Shown here one piece after another: positions 47,545-57,059 of a stretch of DNA of 64,000 bases. The DNA is from Eucalyptus grandis. Its lineage: Eukaryota > Streptophyta > Magnoliopsida > Myrtales > Myrtaceae. A program made the translations under genes and the position numbers. Numbering within the stretch: the stretch's first letter is position 1; every line of letters starts with the position of its first letter. The notes beneath the pieces are model-generated. The model was not told the origin of the DNA, did not search any database, and saw only the letters and a list, made by a program, of their open reading frames with translations. The stretch lies in contig NC_052618.1 in assembly GCF_016545825.1 (NCBI RefSeq), positions 44,524,196 to 44,588,195 of the forward strand. Reading direction: 5' to 3'.

Positions 47545-48635
47545 CTAGGGTTTCGGTGGTTTTGGCCTCGGTTGCAGTGAGCCTCTGGTTTTCTTCCTGC
47601 ATTGTGAGCTGAAATATTCGGCCAAGGGGAGGAGCTGGTTCCATTGCCAAGATCTGGACTTGAAATGAATGTAAGAATCATTGAGAATCAATAGAAAATG
47701 GGTTGCTTTTTCTCGGTCCTTCATTGCTTTGTATTGCTGGAGTGTTGCCTTCGGTCCTTCGAGTCTCTCCTCTGCCGCTTCTAGCTCGTTCCAGAGGGCA
47801 GAGAGCTTGTTGAAGCATGTTGTCACTGACATGTTTCCCTGCTTGAGCTCGCTAAGGGCTTGATGCAGCGAGAAAATTTTTGCCCTATCGAGTTTCCCAT
47901 ACATTTCTTGAATATTTTGCCAAATTATTTTTGAATCCTTTATAGGAGGTAAACCCGCTGCGATTTCTGGGCTGATGCAGTTACCTATCCACGTTCTTAC
48001 CAATTGGTTGCATTTTTCCATTGTCACCCCATCTTCTCATCGGTTGGAATTGGAATAGTTCCGTCAATGAAACCTTCTTTTATCTTTTTGTGATAAGCGC
48101 TCCAAAACTCTCGTGCCCAGCTCGAGTAGTTTTTGGGTCCTGTGAGAGGGTGACTAATAAGTCGCAACTCCGGCCCGTCGAAATTGGAGACATACAGGTC
48201 GTCGCCAGGTTTTGGGCGACCCATGGCGGCCGCCAAGGAGATCGGCATGAAACCGGGTGGAAAACCCCAGTAAGGGTTTGCTTGCTGACTCTAATTGAAA
48301 GTGCCCTGAGTCCTCGCATGCGAATCGCCTGGGTTTTGACCCACATTAGACGACCCGATTACTTCTGATTGGTCCGCCCCACTCGAGGTTGGTGGACCGT
48401 TTTGAGTCTGACTTCCTGAGAATGATATATTCGGATTTCCTCCATAGTTAACTGGCATTGGCACCCACTGGTAGGAAGTCCCCAAATGAGGATACCCCAG
48501 ACTGGGTTACCATGGAAAAAATTGCCCCATCGCGGGCTGATCAGTCCGACATATGATGTTATGCACTTGATCTTGTGCTTCTGAGGTCGATGCATCCACA
48601 GGTAATTGCCCCGATTGAGGTTGATTGTCAGCCAT
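47545..48635 (-). pseudogene. Copia 3 gag N-terminus
   Basis: The likely start is at 48635 (MADNQPQSGQLPVDAST), followed by an in-frame stop near 48510. 48024-48248 has LRLISHPLTGPKNYSSWARE and IKEGFIDGTIPIP, the copia gag domain (PF14244 type). 47545-48027 continues in another frame with NCISPEIAAGL, IWQNIQEMYGKLDRAKIFSL and LKQGNMSVTTCFNKLSALWN. Confidence 0.88.
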
Positions 48636-48819
48636 GACGGTATGGAGATCTCCCTCTTTTCCTTTTCCTTCGTCTGTTTCAATGTGATTTCCTCAAGGTG
48701 CTGATTCTTGCCCCGGAGTGCTAATGCGTTTTGCAGGTTAGCTAGATTTTTCCGGCAAAAGATCAGAAGACCAGAAGAGGACGAATCAAGGCGGAAGAAG
48801 CAAATTAAAGGTGTGTAAC

Positions 48820-48833
48820 CCGCTCTGATACCA
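48820..48833 (-). promoter_or_regulatory. Copia 3 primer-binding site
   Basis: Minus strand TGGTATCAGAGCGGG directly follows the 5' LTR end (...TCTTTCA), an exact initiator tRNA-Met primer site. Confidence 0.9.
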
Positions 48834-49056
48834 TGAAAGAAGATGAAGAAGACGAGAGGAAGGAAAGCGAGAGGGGAAATTTTGTCTTGTATTTCAGTAT
48901 ATTCATGTAATATACAGAACGTGTCTATTATATATATGTTGTATGTAAATAAAAGGAAACAATATTATATACAAAATCAGATCTGATATTAATTGATCTT
49001 GACTCATGCAATGATATTTGAATGATTTCATTGAACATCCTTGCGTATCTTCAACA
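48834..49056 (-). repeat. Copia 3 5' LTR
   Basis: 223 bp, pair of 43581-43804, one base shorter. Confidence 0.93.
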
Positions 49057-49320
49057 AAATCCCCTTTGTCTCTTCCCTATCTCTCTCTCTCTCTCTCTGT
49101 TCTATCTCTCCCCCAGGGAGCTCTCGGCCCCTTTTAAAACCGAGCGTGACCTGTTTCTGCTTTCCTTCTCCTTTTTCCTTATTTTATTTTGTTTTCCTTT
49201 TTTTTATTGCGGGTCCCACCACCCTTATGAGGTCAACCTTGGCCGGCTGGCCGGGCGTGACAAAGAGCGTGTCCTATTTTTGCTTTCCTTCTACTTTTTT
49301 TTTTTTTGGTTTGGAATATG

Positions 49321-49485
49321 CTTAGTTAACCGTACCCTCATATGATTAATCGCCAGCCACATATTTTGGAAGAGAGAGGAGAATCGTGTCTTGCTTGGAT
49401 GCTTGAGTTCTTTTATGGAGTCCACAAAATGTGTGGCTGGGGATTCACCTTCCATTTTCCAAGCTAAGGGTACGGTTAACCAAGT
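49321..49485. mobile_element. Foldback MITE in gypsy 5' LTR
   Basis: About 165 bp with ends CTTAGTTAACCGTACCCT and AGGGTACGGTTAACCAAG, and a second inverted pair inside (CCAGCCACATATTTTGGA, TCCACAAAATGTGTGGCTGG). It could fold into a long hairpin. Absent from the 3' LTR at 24152-25654. Target duplication unclear. Confidence 0.7.
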
Positions 49486-49653
49486 ATATCTCTTTTTTGG
49501 TGGCTCGCATCGCTTTGAAAAGTAAAATATTACGAAGCAACCTTGAATAGCCGGACATGAGATAAAGAAATGTCAGAGTCAAAGAAGGCAGGCCGACTTC
49601 CAACTGAAGAAACGTCACGTTTGGCTATTATTGCTGTGCCAACTGTCGGAGAA

Positions 49654-49660
49654 TATATAA
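49654..49660 (+). promoter_or_regulatory. TATA box of SABATH gene 2
   Basis: TATATAA in GAGAATATATAATGG, 137 bp before the ATG. The distance includes an insertion of about 43 bp at 49703-49762, so the original spacing was near 95 bp. Confidence 0.55.
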
Positions 49661-49702
49661 TGGTAAAGGCTTTAGATGAAACGCACACAAAGTAGAGGAC
49701 CT

Positions 49703-49762
49703 AACCAGAGCACTAGCTCTCGTGCAAAAAAAAAAAAAAAAAAAAAACCAGAGCACTAGCTC
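49703..49762 (+). mobile_element. Tiny poly(A) retro-insertion in SABATH 2 leader
   Basis: AACCAGAGCACTAGCTC (17 bp) occurs on both sides of TCGTGC plus about 20 A. The third SABATH copy has a single uninterrupted AACCAGAGCACTAG at the same place. A long direct repeat flanking a bare A tail is the footprint of a severely 5'-truncated LINE- or SINE-type insertion. Confidence 0.8.
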
Positions 49763-49796
49763 ATAAAACTTAACTAGCCGAGAGAGAGAGAGAGAG

Positions 49797-51415
49797 ATGA
49801 GCAGCAGCGGCACGGAGGAGGTGGCGGTTATGGAATCGTACCCGATGAACGGTGGGGATGGCACATTCAGCTACAACAAGAACTCTTACTTGCAGGTTCT
49901 TCATTTGATGTTAAGTAGATGCACTTCCAAGCAACCATTTCTTAAATTTCATGGAATAAGAGCTAAATGATAGAATTAATTGGTCTATCTTTCGCTAAGC
50001 TTTGCCTGAATTCAGCTTTTGAAACTACTCTCTGGTTGTTCATCTCTTGTGACCCCTTATGGTTTCAACTAGACAAGTATCAAATCATCAAATGTCGAAC
50101 TTGCTACTCTGACATGCATTGTAGAGAGCGTCAACCAACGTCGTCCGAGAGACAATCAACGAGGTGATCGGAGAGAAGCTCGACATAAAGCAATTTTCTC
50201 CTGCTCTGACCACAATCCAGATCGCGGATTTAGGCTGTTCGATCGGGCCAAACACCTTCCTTGCGGTCCAAAACATCATAGAGGCAGTCCGACGCAAGTA
50301 CGAATCACAAGGCCTCTCCTCCCAATTGCCTGATTTCCAAGTCCTGTTCAACGACCACGCGTCCAATGATTTCAACACCCTCTTCACTTCCCTGCCATCT
50401 GACCGGCCGTACTACGCGGCTGGTGTGCCAGGATCCTTTCATGGGCGACTGTTCCCCAAGGCGTCCCTCCATTTCGTGCATTCGTCTTATGCGCTTCAAT
50501 GGCTTTCCAAGGTGCCTAAAGAATTGGTTGATCCAAATTCCCCAGCATTTAACAGGGGGAGAGTTCACTACACAAGTGCTCCACGCGAAGTGAGCGATGC
50601 TTATACATCTCAGTATGCAAAGGACATGGCGAAATTTCTGCACGCTAGAGGTGAGGAAATTGCGAGTGGAGGCATCATGGTTCTAGTCATGCCCGGGATT
50701 GCTAATGGCATTCCTTATTCACGTATTCCATCGGGCGTGATGTTCGACCTTTTGGGATTCAGCTTGATGGATATGGCAAAGGAGGTAAAAACTGGAAACG
50801 TTGTCAGCAAAATTTTATTTCTTACCAAAAATAGTTATATATGTGCGCAAGTGTATATCAGCATAGTTCACTTACAGGTCTCACAAATTTGAATTTAGCG
50901 AAAATATAGATAATCCATAGTTCATGTCTCATTTGTGCATGTCTTAATGTGTTTATCATATGCATGTGGACCCTTTAACGGATTTCTTAAGGCTTTCATT
51001 CCATCGTTAGTTCACGTATATTCAAAGCAATCCCATTGAGTTGCACAGATGACTTGATGAAAGTAACTCTCTACAGGGTATAATAAGTGAGGCTCAGGTG
51101 GATTCATTTAATTTGCCGGTGTACGCTCCCTCTCCTGACGAGCTGACGGCACTAGTAGAGAGCAATGGGTGTTTTAGCATAGAGAGGATGGATTTAGCAG
51201 CTATTGGATCGAAGATCAATGACTCGTTCGGAGGGCATGCTTGCATGCTGCACTTAAGAGCTGGAATGGAAGGCATCATCAGCAAACATTTTGGAAGCGA
51301 GATAATTGACGACCTGTTTGATCGTTATCTCGGGAAAACCAATGAATTTTCCGACCGTTTAAACTCTTCAGTACGTCAAGGAACCCAACTGGTAGCAATA
51401 CTGAAGCGCAAATAA
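49797..51415 (+). CDS. SABATH carboxyl methyltransferase 2, intact, three exons
   Basis: Exons 49797-49895, 50125-50784 and 51077-51415 encode 365 residues with the same exon lengths as gene 1, apart from two extra N-terminal codons. Motifs: MNGGDGTFSYNKNSYLQ, SAM loop IADLGCSIGPNTFLAVQN, VLFNDHASNDFNTLF, VPGSFHGRLFPKASLHFVHS, ALQWLSKVPKELVD (conserved Trp), GGIMVLVMPG, SFNLPVYAPSPDEL and C-terminal ILKRK. Same loganic/farnesoic-acid methyltransferase-like group as gene 1; substrate unknown. It is the head of a tandem pair with the pseudogene at 52156, to which promoter, introns and 3' flank are alignable. The leader carries GA repeats next to the ATG, as in the 4817 remnant. Confidence 0.93.
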
Positions 51416-52155
51416 TGCGCACCTGGGAGTGGGGTCCGCACTTTTTTCAAATAAAGTTCTAGATATCTACTTTCCTCTTCGAATTCATATGTCCCATATA
51501 AGGCACTCGAAATCTGAATACGGTGAGGATATTTAGCATTTGTCCTGGTATGATCTTTACAGTACTTGTATTGCAATTTTTGATGAAGTATCAATGTATT
51601 GAACTTTTTGGTACTCTGAGGCTTCGTTAAGCAAGAAGTCATCACCTCCGCAATGACGTGCACCAAGAAGGTGCTTCATCAAGAAATAAAGTTAAGCAGC
51701 ATTACGATGCTTGTCCTCATACATGGAATAGCTTTGGCACATAATTCTAATTTTTTGATTCTATAAGTAATTTAAATATTTGAAATTTGATGTGTTGGGC
51801 TTCCTTTTCTACTGAGCTGGACTGCATAACTTCTTTCAATTTATCCCACGAGAAAAGAAGAAAGAAACTAGGCAGATTGTATTGTGAGACCTAGAATCGA
51901 GCGTGTAAATAATTGCTTCACTGGAAGCTGATTTCCAAACTGCAGATTTTGGTGCAGTGAGATAATGAGTCGCAAATTTTTCTGCTCCTACTTTTTTAAA
52001 TAATATTGTACTTTTGGCATCAATATCTTGTGATTGCTGTGCCAACAGTCGGACAATATACTCGAAAAGCTGTAGATGGAAAGCACACAAGGAAGAGGAC
52101 ATAACCAGAGCACTAGTACCTAAAACTGAACTAGTAGAGAGAGAGAGAGAGAGAG
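51416..52155. other. SABATH 2 3' flank and pseudogene promoter
   Basis: 51416-51815 aligns with 53350-53720 after the pseudogene; 52027-52155 aligns with the SABATH 2 promoter at 49630-49796. The tandem junction therefore falls between, about 51820-52026. No gene. Confidence 0.7.
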
Positions 52156-53349
52156 ATGAGCAGCAGTGGCTCGGAGGCGGTGATGGCAGCGGAATCATAC
52201 CCGATGAATGGTGGAGACGGCACATTTAGCTACAAAAAGTACTCTTCCTTTCAGGTTCTTCATTGCGCATTAAGTAGATGCATTTCCAAGCAACCATTTC
52301 CTGATTTCATGGAATAAGAGTTGAATGACAGAATGAATTGCTCTATCTTTCGCTAAGCTTTGCCTTAATTCAGCTTTTGAAACTACTCTCTGGTAATCGA
52401 TATCTTGTGAGTTTCCATGGCTTCAATGAGACAAGTTTCCAAGGTCCCTAAAGAATTGGTTGATCGAAACTCCCCAGCATTTAACAAGGGGAGAGTTCAC
52501 TACACAAGTGCTTCAAGTGAAGTGAGAGATGCTTATACATCTCAGTTTGCAAAGGACACGGTGACATTTCTGCATGCAAGACGTCAGGAAATTGCGAGCA
52601 GAGGCATCATGGTCCTGATCATGCCTGGGATTGCTAATGACATTCCTCATTCACGTGCACCATCGGGCTTCATGTTCGACCTTTTGGGGTTCAGCTTGAT
52701 GGATATGGCAAAAGAGGAAAAAATTGGAAATACTATCGGCACAATTTCCTTTCTTATCAAAAATGGTTATATGTGTGCATCTCTATATCAGCTTAGTGCA
52801 GTTACAGCTTTCGCAGATTTGAATTGAGCAAAAACATATATAATCCATAGTTCATGTCCCATTTGCGCATGTCTTAATTTGTTTATCATATGCGTGTGGA
52901 TCCTTTAACGGAGTTCTTGAGGTTTTCAGTCTGTCATTAGTTCACTTATATTCAAAGCAATCTCATTGAGTTGCCCAGATGACCTGATGAAAGTAACTCT
53001 CTACAGGGTATAATAAGTAAGGCTAAGGTGGATTCATTCGATTTGCCTGTATACGCTCGCTCCCTCTCCTGACGAGATGACGGCACTAGTAGAGAGCAAT
53101 GGGTGTTTTAGCATAGAGAGGATGTATTTAGCAGCTCCTAGATCAAAGATCAATGACTCGGTTGGAGGGCATGCGTGCATGCTGCACTTAAGAGCCGGAA
53201 TGGAAGGCATCATCAGCAAAAATTTTGGAAATGAGATTATTGACGACCTGTTTGATTGTTTTCTCTGGAAAACCAAGGAATTTTCTGACCGTTTAAACTT
53301 TGCATTTCTTCAAGGAACCCTACTGGTAGTGATACTGAAGCGCAAGTGA
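52156..53349 (+). pseudogene. SABATH methyltransferase 3, pseudogene with internal deletion
   Basis: Exon 1 (52156-52254) is whole, with MNGGDGTFSYKKYSSFQ. Then about 436 bp are missing relative to gene 2: homology jumps within intron 1, at about 52435, to TTTCCAAGGTCCCTAAAG in mid exon 2. This removes the intron acceptor and the first 129 or so codons of exon 2, including the SAM loop and the NDFN motif. The exon 2 donor has decayed (GAGGTAAAA to GAGGAAAAA), and exon 3 has a 4-bp CGCT duplication in GTATACGCTCGCTCC that shifts the frame. The ORF left in the middle (52417-52827) and the tail (53077-53349, ending ILKRK) are remnants. It cannot make an active enzyme. Confidence 0.93.
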
Positions 53350-53730
53350 TGCACGCCTGTTAGTTCCCCATTTTTTTCTAAAGTTCCAGATATGTACTTT
53401 TCTGTTCCAATTCATTTGTCCCATAAAAGGTACTCAAAATCTTAATACAGTGAGGAGATTAGCACTTTCCTGGTCTGATCTTTAAAGTATTTGTATTGCT
53501 ATTTTGGATTAAGTATCGATGTATTGAACTTTTTGGTACTCCGAGGCTTCTTAAGCAAGAAGTCATCACCTTCACAATGCCATGCATCAAGATGGTGCTT
53601 TATCAAGAAATAAAGTCAAGCATTACGTTGCTTGTCCTCATACATGGAGTAGCTTCGGTACATGATCCTAATTTTGTGATTCTACAAGTAAATTAATTAT
53701 TTGACATTTGATGCGTTGGGCTTTGTATAC

Positions 53731-53987
53731 TGTCACATCCCGAATCTTACAATGATAGGGATAATGACATAGATATTCTTCCACTTGAAAGGCGCAACCT
53801 TAAACTCCCAAAAGTCTCTATCGATATCACTCTTGTTCTATTGATTGCTAACCAAGGAACTTGAAAAGATTGAGAAAGAATGAGATGAACAATTACAACT
53901 CAGTTAGTAGTGCTAATCTCTTCTAAGCAAATTGAGCAGTCACTATGCATATAAGACAATACTAGAAACTCATAATCCAAAGTTACC

Positions 53988-54035
<48 letters not shown>

Positions 54036-55184
54036 GACAAATAAATATTGTTTCATTTCAACATATCTTTATATAAATTGGAAATACTCATTTAATTCCA
54101 CCACACAACACAAGAGTTAAGTCCATCGATTAATCTTAAATCACATATCAATGATCCATCCATCAATCAATCTATTATTCAATATCCTACCATAGTCACG
54201 AACAACGCTTGGTGACAAGATGACCAAAATTCCTCTTGGGAAAATCTCCACCTACAAAGCAGGTGACTAAGTCCAAAAGGATATCCTAACATTAGTATGC
54301 ATACTCATAAATCTCTCAATTGGTTCACAAAGACATTGAGCATCAATATTAACTTACAACAACATCCACAATTTACAAAGCTAAATTTAGAATCAATATT
54401 ACAAAGCGCACAATCCTTCGTACCTCAACTCATCCATTAGAATATCATTTGCAATCATTTCATAAACTATTCTTAAACCATTTCAGATAACAAATAAAAT
54501 AGCAAATGCCCGATCTAGAGTTATGCATCCAATATGCCATAAACATACTTTTCCTTCTTAAAGAAATGTTAAACATGTGATCCCTCTTTAACTCATAATA
54601 TATCCTTCTACCACTTCAAGATATGAGTTTTTATAAAATCAAGAAGATATAAGTACTAAGAAGATATAAGTACTACTCACCTAATAATGCCAAGAACGTA
54701 GTTACATGTGCAAACGATCTCATGATCATAATAATTAAATGAGAATTGACGTTGAAACCAAGAAAAATACTACCTCAACTACGAAACTGTTATACTAAAT
54801 TTAAACACTAACAAAGCGATTCTTAAGCGACAACAAGTTGCTCACTTACACGCAAAATCCTAAAGTTTGGTTTGAACAAAGCCATTGCTTCAATTCAATT
54901 GGCATCAAACCCCACAATTCTATAACACCATAATCCACCATTTCCCTGAAATCCCAAAACTCAATAACTCAAAAATTGGATTTCGTGGCTCAAATTTTAC
55001 AAAATTTCGAATTTAAGCGTTAATTCTGAAATGGATTGCGCTAGGAGAACAGCACCGTTACTTCCTACAAGTAACCACGCAATTTAGACCATTCATTTTG
55101 TTTTGTGCATAATAGGCAACCAGAACATTAATTTGCTGTACAAGACAATCTCTTTTGCATATTTGTATAGTCCAAGGAAACATA
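53731..55184 (-). mobile_element. Probable solo gypsy LTR
   Basis: Starts TGTCACATCCCGAATCTTAC right where homology between the two SABATH 3' flanks ends. Inner stretches (ACTTGAAAAGATTGAGAAAGAATGAGATGAACAA, CAACTCAGT(G)AGTA) resemble the LTR at 24152-25654. Length of about 1.45 kb fits. TATAC at 53726-53730 and again near 55185 may be the target duplication. Right end is uncertain. Confidence 0.55.
53992..54032 (+). repeat. (TA)n microsatellite
   Basis: About 40 bp of pure TA dinucleotides within the probable solo LTR. Confidence 0.95.
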
Positions 55185-55224
55185 TATACTAATTTCCAAG
55201 AAAATGAAAGTCATGGAGTTATTG

Positions 55225-55480
55225 ACTATATCTGGTCAGAGAGGCGGTCCCGACGAGTACGAGGATCTTTGAGGTAGGGAGGTGGGGAAGCCGCCAGAGA
55301 AGGAATTGTCGCGAGGGACTTGAGGTTGACGAGGTCGGAGAGGTTGAGGACATTGCTGGAGATCGAGCTGTCCTTGAGGCTGAGGTCGCAAAGCGGGTCA
55401 AGCCGGTTTAGGGTCCTCTGTCCAACGTGCTGATCATGTTCAAGGACTTAAGGACGAGCCTGGGGACGCTGTCTTCACTT
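55225..55480 (-). pseudogene. LRR receptor-like kinase, leucine-rich-repeat fragment
   Basis: Minus strand in two frames: RLDPLCDLSLKDSSISSNVL and NLSDLVNLKSL, then after a one-base change RDNSFSGGFPTSL. This is the LxxLxLxxN.(F/L)SG.(I/F)P pattern of the short-LRR receptor kinases (RLK902/At5g67200 style: RLDQLRVLSL..NS.SG...LS.LVNLKSL). Upstream, RLVLKSL fits the preceding repeat. No kinase or signal peptide nearby. A stop ends it near 55230. Confidence 0.75.
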
Positions 55481-55914
55481 TGATGTGCATAGAGAGAGGA
55501 ACCGCCAATTTGGGTCATTTTCAGGAAATCTTCTTCTCTTTGTAGCAGCGCTTGCTCTGCTTCTGATCTCTGGCACACCACTCACTCATAGTCGCAGATG
55601 GGGAAATTGTAAAAAAATAAAATAAAAAATAAATAAACCCTAGAAGTTGTAGTTGCAGAGATGGTGTTTAAGGGGTCAGAGAGAAGAGAGAGCTCCAACG
55701 GGACTAGATAACTATCAACAATACCTAGCAAAAAATGAAAAGAAAAGAGAACGAATAAAAAGCCGTAAAAAAAAAGAAAAGAAACCAACAATCCTGGGAA
55801 TCTGGACAAGCAAGTTGTCCCGTTTCCTTGGGAAAACATGAGGTGCAGACTGCACGGTCACCCTTAGTAGAGTGACCGTACCATCTGCCTCTCATTTCCC
55901 TTTCTGAAACTATT
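55481..55914. other. No gene recognised
   Basis: Non-coding. Minus frame 55582-55839 is hydrophobic and AT-driven; plus frame 55653-55841 is lysine-rich. Neither has a motif. Confidence 0.4.
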
Positions 55915-56890
55915 CCAATTGGAAGAGCAAAGGGTATGGGCGCTAATCAAGCATCATAATACGTAGTAAATTCGATTTGACGAAATCTTCGTGGCATGTA
56001 CACACAACTCCTCTTTCCCTTCCTTCTTTTTCTTTCTTTTCTTTCCTTATTTCTTTCTTTCTTTCTTTTCCTCCCAAGCGCTGCCCTCGGCCTTATAAAG
56101 CTGAAGTCCACTAATCCTTGTCCTTTTTCTTATTTTTGGGGGCATTTTGAAATGCTACAATAATAATTGTGAATAACTTATATTTGAATAAAATTTAATA
56201 ATGACGAATGTGGGATATTCTTAGATAACTTCTTAGTTGTTCGATTCATGTAATTATTTAGTTAGCCATCACTCATCAATCAAAATTAATTCTATCATTA
56301 GTTTTTATTCCCTATCATTTCCTTATGTCTTGGTGTCTAGCAAACGTGTTAAAGAAATTATAATACGAGTGCAATGCACCTTGATTCAACACTAATTTTT
56401 TAGCAATGAAGAGCATACTTGCTTTTTAATATATTATGATAAGTTATTTTTATATATTGTATTATGCTACAATTGAAAGCAAGAGGAACACGTTATATAT
56501 CTAGATTTCTTCTTCTCGAATTTCACATTATATAGTAGAAACACACCTAGTAATCTTCATCAATGCGAACCCACCCCCTATATGGCTATTATAAACCGTC
56601 GTTCCTATACTTTTCTTTACTACTACGGTAATTTTTTTCCAACTAAATGCGAGAAGAGCAATCGATGTTTTCGCACTCAAATATAATCTTTGCAATCTAT
56701 ATAAATATATTATTATAGAGAACTCTCTACAAGTATCCTTATTAAGTACCATTTAGACTTCAGATTTCGATCATTTTCCATGTAAGGGGAGCTTTTCTTA
56801 TTCTCCCCTCCCCTATGTGCTCGCCTCATTCAATACCATTGGTTTAAATGAGCCTTGATGTTGCAAATTATCGATGTAAATCTTCCTGCT
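55915..56890 (+). repeat. SABATH-flank repeat blocks D and E, copy 3
   Basis: Collinear with 21840-22171 plus 22907-23745, but without the Harbinger-like insertion. It marks the downstream edge of the duplicated SABATH locus. Confidence 0.8.
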
Positions 56891-57059
56891 TCGTCAATTT
56901 TAATCCCGTAACAAAATATCTTTCACTGAATGTTAGTCTCAACTTTTATTTGATAGGAAGAAATGTTTTGTGTTGATTCCGGATAGAGGATATCAAATGC
57001 AATCCAAAGATTGAATTTCCAATTTCAAATAGTACTGCACAACCCAGATGATTAATCTA

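Larger units (their letters stand above)
43581..49056 (-). mobile_element. Copia element 3, in gypsy 5' LTR
   Basis: LTRs 43581-43804 and 48834-49056 (TGAAAGAAG...CTTCAACA), perfect target duplication AAATC (43576-43580, 49057-49061), primer site and polypurine tract all present. By eye the LTRs differ at roughly 16 sites plus one indel, about 93% identity. Internal minus strand: gag, protease, integrase, reverse transcriptase and RNase H with several stops and shifts. Length is 5,476 bp. Confidence 0.93.
24152..49532 (-). mobile_element. Ty3/gypsy chromovirus, 25.4 kb with nested insertions
   Basis: Minus-strand element with LTRs at 24152-25654 and 36403-49532 and target duplication CGAAG (24147-24151, 49533-49537). 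Domain order on the minus strand is gag with CCHC knuckle, protease, reverse transcriptase, RNase H, integrase and a chromodomain-like tail, as in Tekay/Del-type chromoviruses. All reading frames carry stops and frame changes. Removing nested elements leaves roughly 7.8 kb, a normal size. Insertions: copia 1 (with a TIR element inside it) in pol; copia 2, copia 3 and a foldback element in the 5' LTR. It separates SABATH gene 1 from gene 2. Confidence 0.88.
36403..49532 (-). repeat. Gypsy 5' LTR, split into three by copia 2 and copia 3
   Basis: LTR pieces 36403-36872, 42795-43580 and 49062-49532 align in order with 24152-25654 (for example the TGAAAAA.ATGA.(A)AATGAGTAGAATGA stretch and GAGCTCTCGG.C.CTTTTAAAA). 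Without the insertions, and the foldback element at 49321-49485, the LTR is about 1.56 kb. Confidence 0.85.
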
